From Bacillus sp. RO1 (lineage in GTDB: Bacteria > Bacillota > Bacilli > Bacillales > Bacillaceae_I): 64,000 bases of DNA. Below are positions 63,001 to 64,000 of the stretch, piece after piece (positions within the stretch are counted from its first letter, which is position 1; each line of letters opens with the position of its first letter). The position numbers were made by a program, and so were the translations under genes. The stretch spans positions 1-64,000 of the forward strand of contig NZ_JAAZWB010000084.1 of NCBI RefSeq assembly GCF_012524115.1, given 5' to 3'. The notes beneath the pieces are model-generated. The model was given only the letters and a program-made list of their open reading frames with translations. It was not told where the DNA came from and ran no database searches.

Positions 63001-63385
63001 TAGCCAATGCTTTACGGTTTTGATTGATCGTAATTGGAAACTTTTCATATGCTCCCTTTTCAGCTGAAATCTGAAATTCTCGCTCAAAATCATAACCGGT
63101 CAACGTTTTCTTCCCGTGGCCAAAGTGAATTCCATTACTTCCTATATCCATTGCACCCTTCATACTTTGTAGCGTGGAGTCATTTCCAGCAATTATTGTC
63201 ATAAGAATTCTAGGCTGTTGCCAATGGTGTTCAGGAATTTCACAAGCTAATGCGTAACAAAAAGCATTTTGCCATGCTTGTTCCAGGTACACTTCCACCA
63301 TTTTGGGATTGTCATTCGTCTCTTCAATCGCATGATAGTTGATTGTTTTCATAAAAAATAGCCTAGCTTGTTTGCTAGACTTCAC
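60044..63385 (-). CDS. Large SNF2-like SF2 helicase/ATPase
   Basis: A 1102-1113-residue protein. Walker A is GEMSTGKSSM (after IIQ), the DEAH-type box is SLCDEVHEL and motif VI is SARRAWRIGQ, the SNF2-type ending. A zinc ribbon (CPSCGQAH and CSECGENF) lies between motifs I and II. The last residues QLAFDLF resemble a clamp-binding peptide. Likely a DNA translocase for plasmid maintenance or remodelling. The start is GTG 63385 or ATG 63352; neither is ideally spaced from GAGAGGTGAAG. A double leader hairpin lies upstream. Confidence 0.8.
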   Translation of the reverse strand: MKSSKQARLFFMKTINYHAIEETNDNPKMVEVYLEQAWQNAFCYALACEIPEHHWQQPRILMTIIAGNDSTLQSMKGAMDIGSNGIHFGHGKKTLTGYDFEREFQISAEKGAYEKFPITINQNRKALAIVHSKVLANEEYVLSFDGEPEEDIANLLGGSKYGLHILNEWKSVVYHELLRCKHIEKIPLYFDGSLFSNGLSLLKINLTEEEADNLISRMIKNKMLSFPVEGSGGMVGAIDDLTNYMVEFSDDMVNKLSQEVTPTHDPLQDSSLDHFKSYPRELFPVQAHVATAVSKRLHEQKAVIIQGEMSTGKSSMMTSIADGFNHMKEKKGYFACLMVPPSLTAKWPDEIREIVPHAEVHVIEKTEQLIRFHNQWTANGRPKPSKPTFFVISFTTMRGDSRLMPAVTFQEKKTLLQKTNERTPYRYGYYCPSCGQAHQVIESTNVVVTEDGQEVDEHTKRTMTADEFGTSRRLKNSTKPQNAFCSECGENFWSKRVPTRYQCFSEWKEHEKKLVHAIEQNNRKLVENIQQTQKEPNKVVGMPRKLATIEYIRRRMKNFFDISLCDEVHELKAGMTAQGVSLGSLAAVSKKVIAGTGTLFGGRAEDVYYLLWRLFPRDMVASGYQYSEVRRFNEEFGNIEETIYERMESSEFSNTNSRGGIRRTEKILPGISPFIYGKFMVHNVINVRLKDVWPDPVELVDTPTIFVDMDEETKEHYKEMISTFEHEIDQRDDGFKLYLPMTDYGIAYPDNPFTFPDCTMKQEEGDRALIWKAKHLSTDRLLNKEKKLQEIIESEMSEGRKSIVYVRDTGSSSPGRDLRPRLKEVLEKVGAKVCVLDTGTVKGNQRSNWLKKKMEDEDYDVCIVSQELVKVGLDLLCTPTLIYYQFSWSLFTINQSARRAWRIGQDQECRLFYIQYRETFQETMATLIAQKNRATAAINGEVSSDGLSAMLGDEGDLQSMLIESVKKGNKVLKGSTEDWVSQHSDRAREILSGIGKKKKQKPLSTREQLLNWVSQHVDTESTKNVIIRNGTTIAENVKRGLILGFTVKNQVLEVDMTTAFGMDFVDDVALLDHLTDPQRQHDNSIVSKIVETESVSKRKKAPVVDGQLAFDLF

Positions 63386-63497
63386 CTCTCTTCTGGATTA
63401 TTTTGAAATTAATATACTAATCCTCCTTCATTGTTTGATATCTATATAAAAAAGAGTATAGCTATGCTAGCCTCCTTATTAGCACTCGCCAAAACGC

Positions 63498-63597
63498 AAA
63501 AAAGCCCTTGGACACCCAGTAAAAAGTACTAATGTACTCTTCCTAAATGCCCAAAGGCTACTTAATTTATTAAAAACCGCTAACACCGTGGTGCTGC
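63498..63597 (-). promoter_or_regulatory. Double leader hairpin/terminator before the helicase gene
   Basis: AAGCCCTTGG pairs with CCAAAGGCT around an inner AGTAC/GTACT stem, then TTTTTTGCGTTTT on the minus strand. A second small stem ACACC/GGTGT lies at 63579-63597. TATAATATA is upstream on the minus strand, near 63631-63640. Otherwise 63386-63680 holds no gene. Confidence 0.75.
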
Positions 63598-63681
63598 TAA
63601 AAATATAGAAGGAAAAAGAATTTATAAGTATATTATACTCACTATTCTTTTTTTCGACAAGAACTAAATAAATTGAAAAAT

Positions 63682-63717
63682 AAATAGCCTACCTGAATGT
63701 TTCGGTAGGCTTTATTT
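63682..63717 (-). terminator. Terminator after the secreted peptide gene
   Basis: AAATAGCCTACC and GGTAGGCTTTATTT arms. It lies 63 bases after the stop of the 49-residue gene. Confidence 0.8.
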
Positions 63718-63779
63718 CACTATCTGTCTCAGTTCTTTTTGGGATATGGAAATTGAGAACAGAAGGGGAAAATAAATTC

Positions 63780-63929
63780 TTAGTCTTCAGAAGGTATATC
63801 TGGTTGAGTTCTAGAATTCGAACCCATTTCACTGCCATGTGAACCAGATGCTTCGGCCTTGGATACAAGGTCTTGATTAACAAAAAGCAAGACTATACAA
63901 AGTAATAAAATAGAAAACAACTTCTTCAT
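63780..63929 (-). CDS. Small secreted peptide precursor, 49 aa
   Basis: MKKLFSILLLCIVLLFVNQD is a signal peptide, followed by a short hydrophilic tail (SKAEASGSHGSEMGS, ending PDIPSED). Size and layout resemble Phr/PapR-type precursors, which are cut to short signalling peptides. TAGGAGG precedes ATG 63929. No receptor gene is adjacent; the RRNPP regulator at 51758 is 12 kb away. Other roles, such as a small lytic or surface peptide, are possible. Confidence 0.55.
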   Translation of the reverse strand: MKKLFSILLLCIVLLFVNQDLVSKAEASGSHGSEMGSNSRTQPDIPSED

Positions 63930-64000
63930 GATAATCCTCCTAATTACTACCAAGCTCTAGTATAATTATAATATATAAAAAATTTTGATGTAATCCGGAT

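Overview
This looks like a stretch of a large plasmid from a low-GC, spore-forming Bacillaceae host (Bacillus, Priestia or Peribacillus type). Seven points support this: AT-rich DNA, AGGAGG-type ribosome sites before almost every gene, frequent TTG and GTG starts, an AbrB-type regulator, a Spo0E-like peptide, an iteron-type Rep_3 origin, and a plasmid toolkit on one strand (topoisomerase III, SNF2-like helicase, an Hfq homologue, many small orphan genes). I see no tRNA, rRNA, ribosomal-protein or central-metabolism gene. The host assignment is an inference from style and is not based on a marker gene.

Layout. (1) 1-10.5 kb, plus strand: two orphan small proteins, a TlpA/ResA-like thioredoxin, a 1225-residue YobI-like P-loop ATPase, and four tyrosine recombinases in tandem arranged as two homologous pairs (A-B-A'-B'). 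(2) 10.6-21.7 kb, minus strand: an accessory island with a DUF3800 protein, an orphan Ser/Thr kinase, a possible GmrSD-type nuclease-like protein, a protein with a HEPN-type Rx4H motif, an HNH endonuclease and several unknowns. It resembles a defence island but matches no named system that I recognise. (3) 21.8-30 kb: the replication region, with AbrB-like regulator, AT-rich tract, ten direct iterons plus one inverted copy, and Rep_3 initiator starting at TTG. A zinc-protease-like gene, a DUF3006/MBL-hydrolase pair and a Spo0E-like peptide follow. (4) 30-41.7 kb, minus strand: many short genes, most behind their own leader terminators. They include a tRNA-guanine-transglycosylase (DpdA)-like protein, a PP-loop (PAPS-reductase-like) protein, a Cys-rich protein and a plasmid Hfq. 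(5) 42-44.5 kb: another tyrosine recombinase and a secreted bacteriocin-like protein with a two-TM candidate immunity protein. (6) 44768-51736: an intact 7-kb Tn3-family mercury-resistance transposon (tnpA, tnpR, merR-merE-merT-merP-merA) with perfect 38-bp ends and a 5-bp target duplication. (7) 51.7-64 kb: an RRNPP-type regulator cut off from its promoter by the transposon, then topoisomerase III, DUF2325, LuxR-type regulator, membrane proteins, SNF2-like helicase and a small secreted peptide.

How the parts may work together. Rep binds the iterons to start replication, while TopB and the helicase service the plasmid. Several otherwise unrelated proteins (TGT-like, PP-loop, Cys-rich, helicase, the coiled-coil protein and perhaps Rep) carry peptides resembling the bacterial beta-sliding-clamp binding motif (QLxLF), often as their last residues. 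That suggests a set of enzymes tethered to the replication fork, possibly a replication-coupled nucleobase or DNA modification system. This is the most interesting hypothesis in the window. The second is a family of 5' leader terminators, each just upstream of a minus-strand gene, which may act as a shared attenuation or antitermination network; the plasmid also encodes an Hfq homologue and a LuxR-type regulator that could feed into it. No database search was possible, so family names come from motif recognition.
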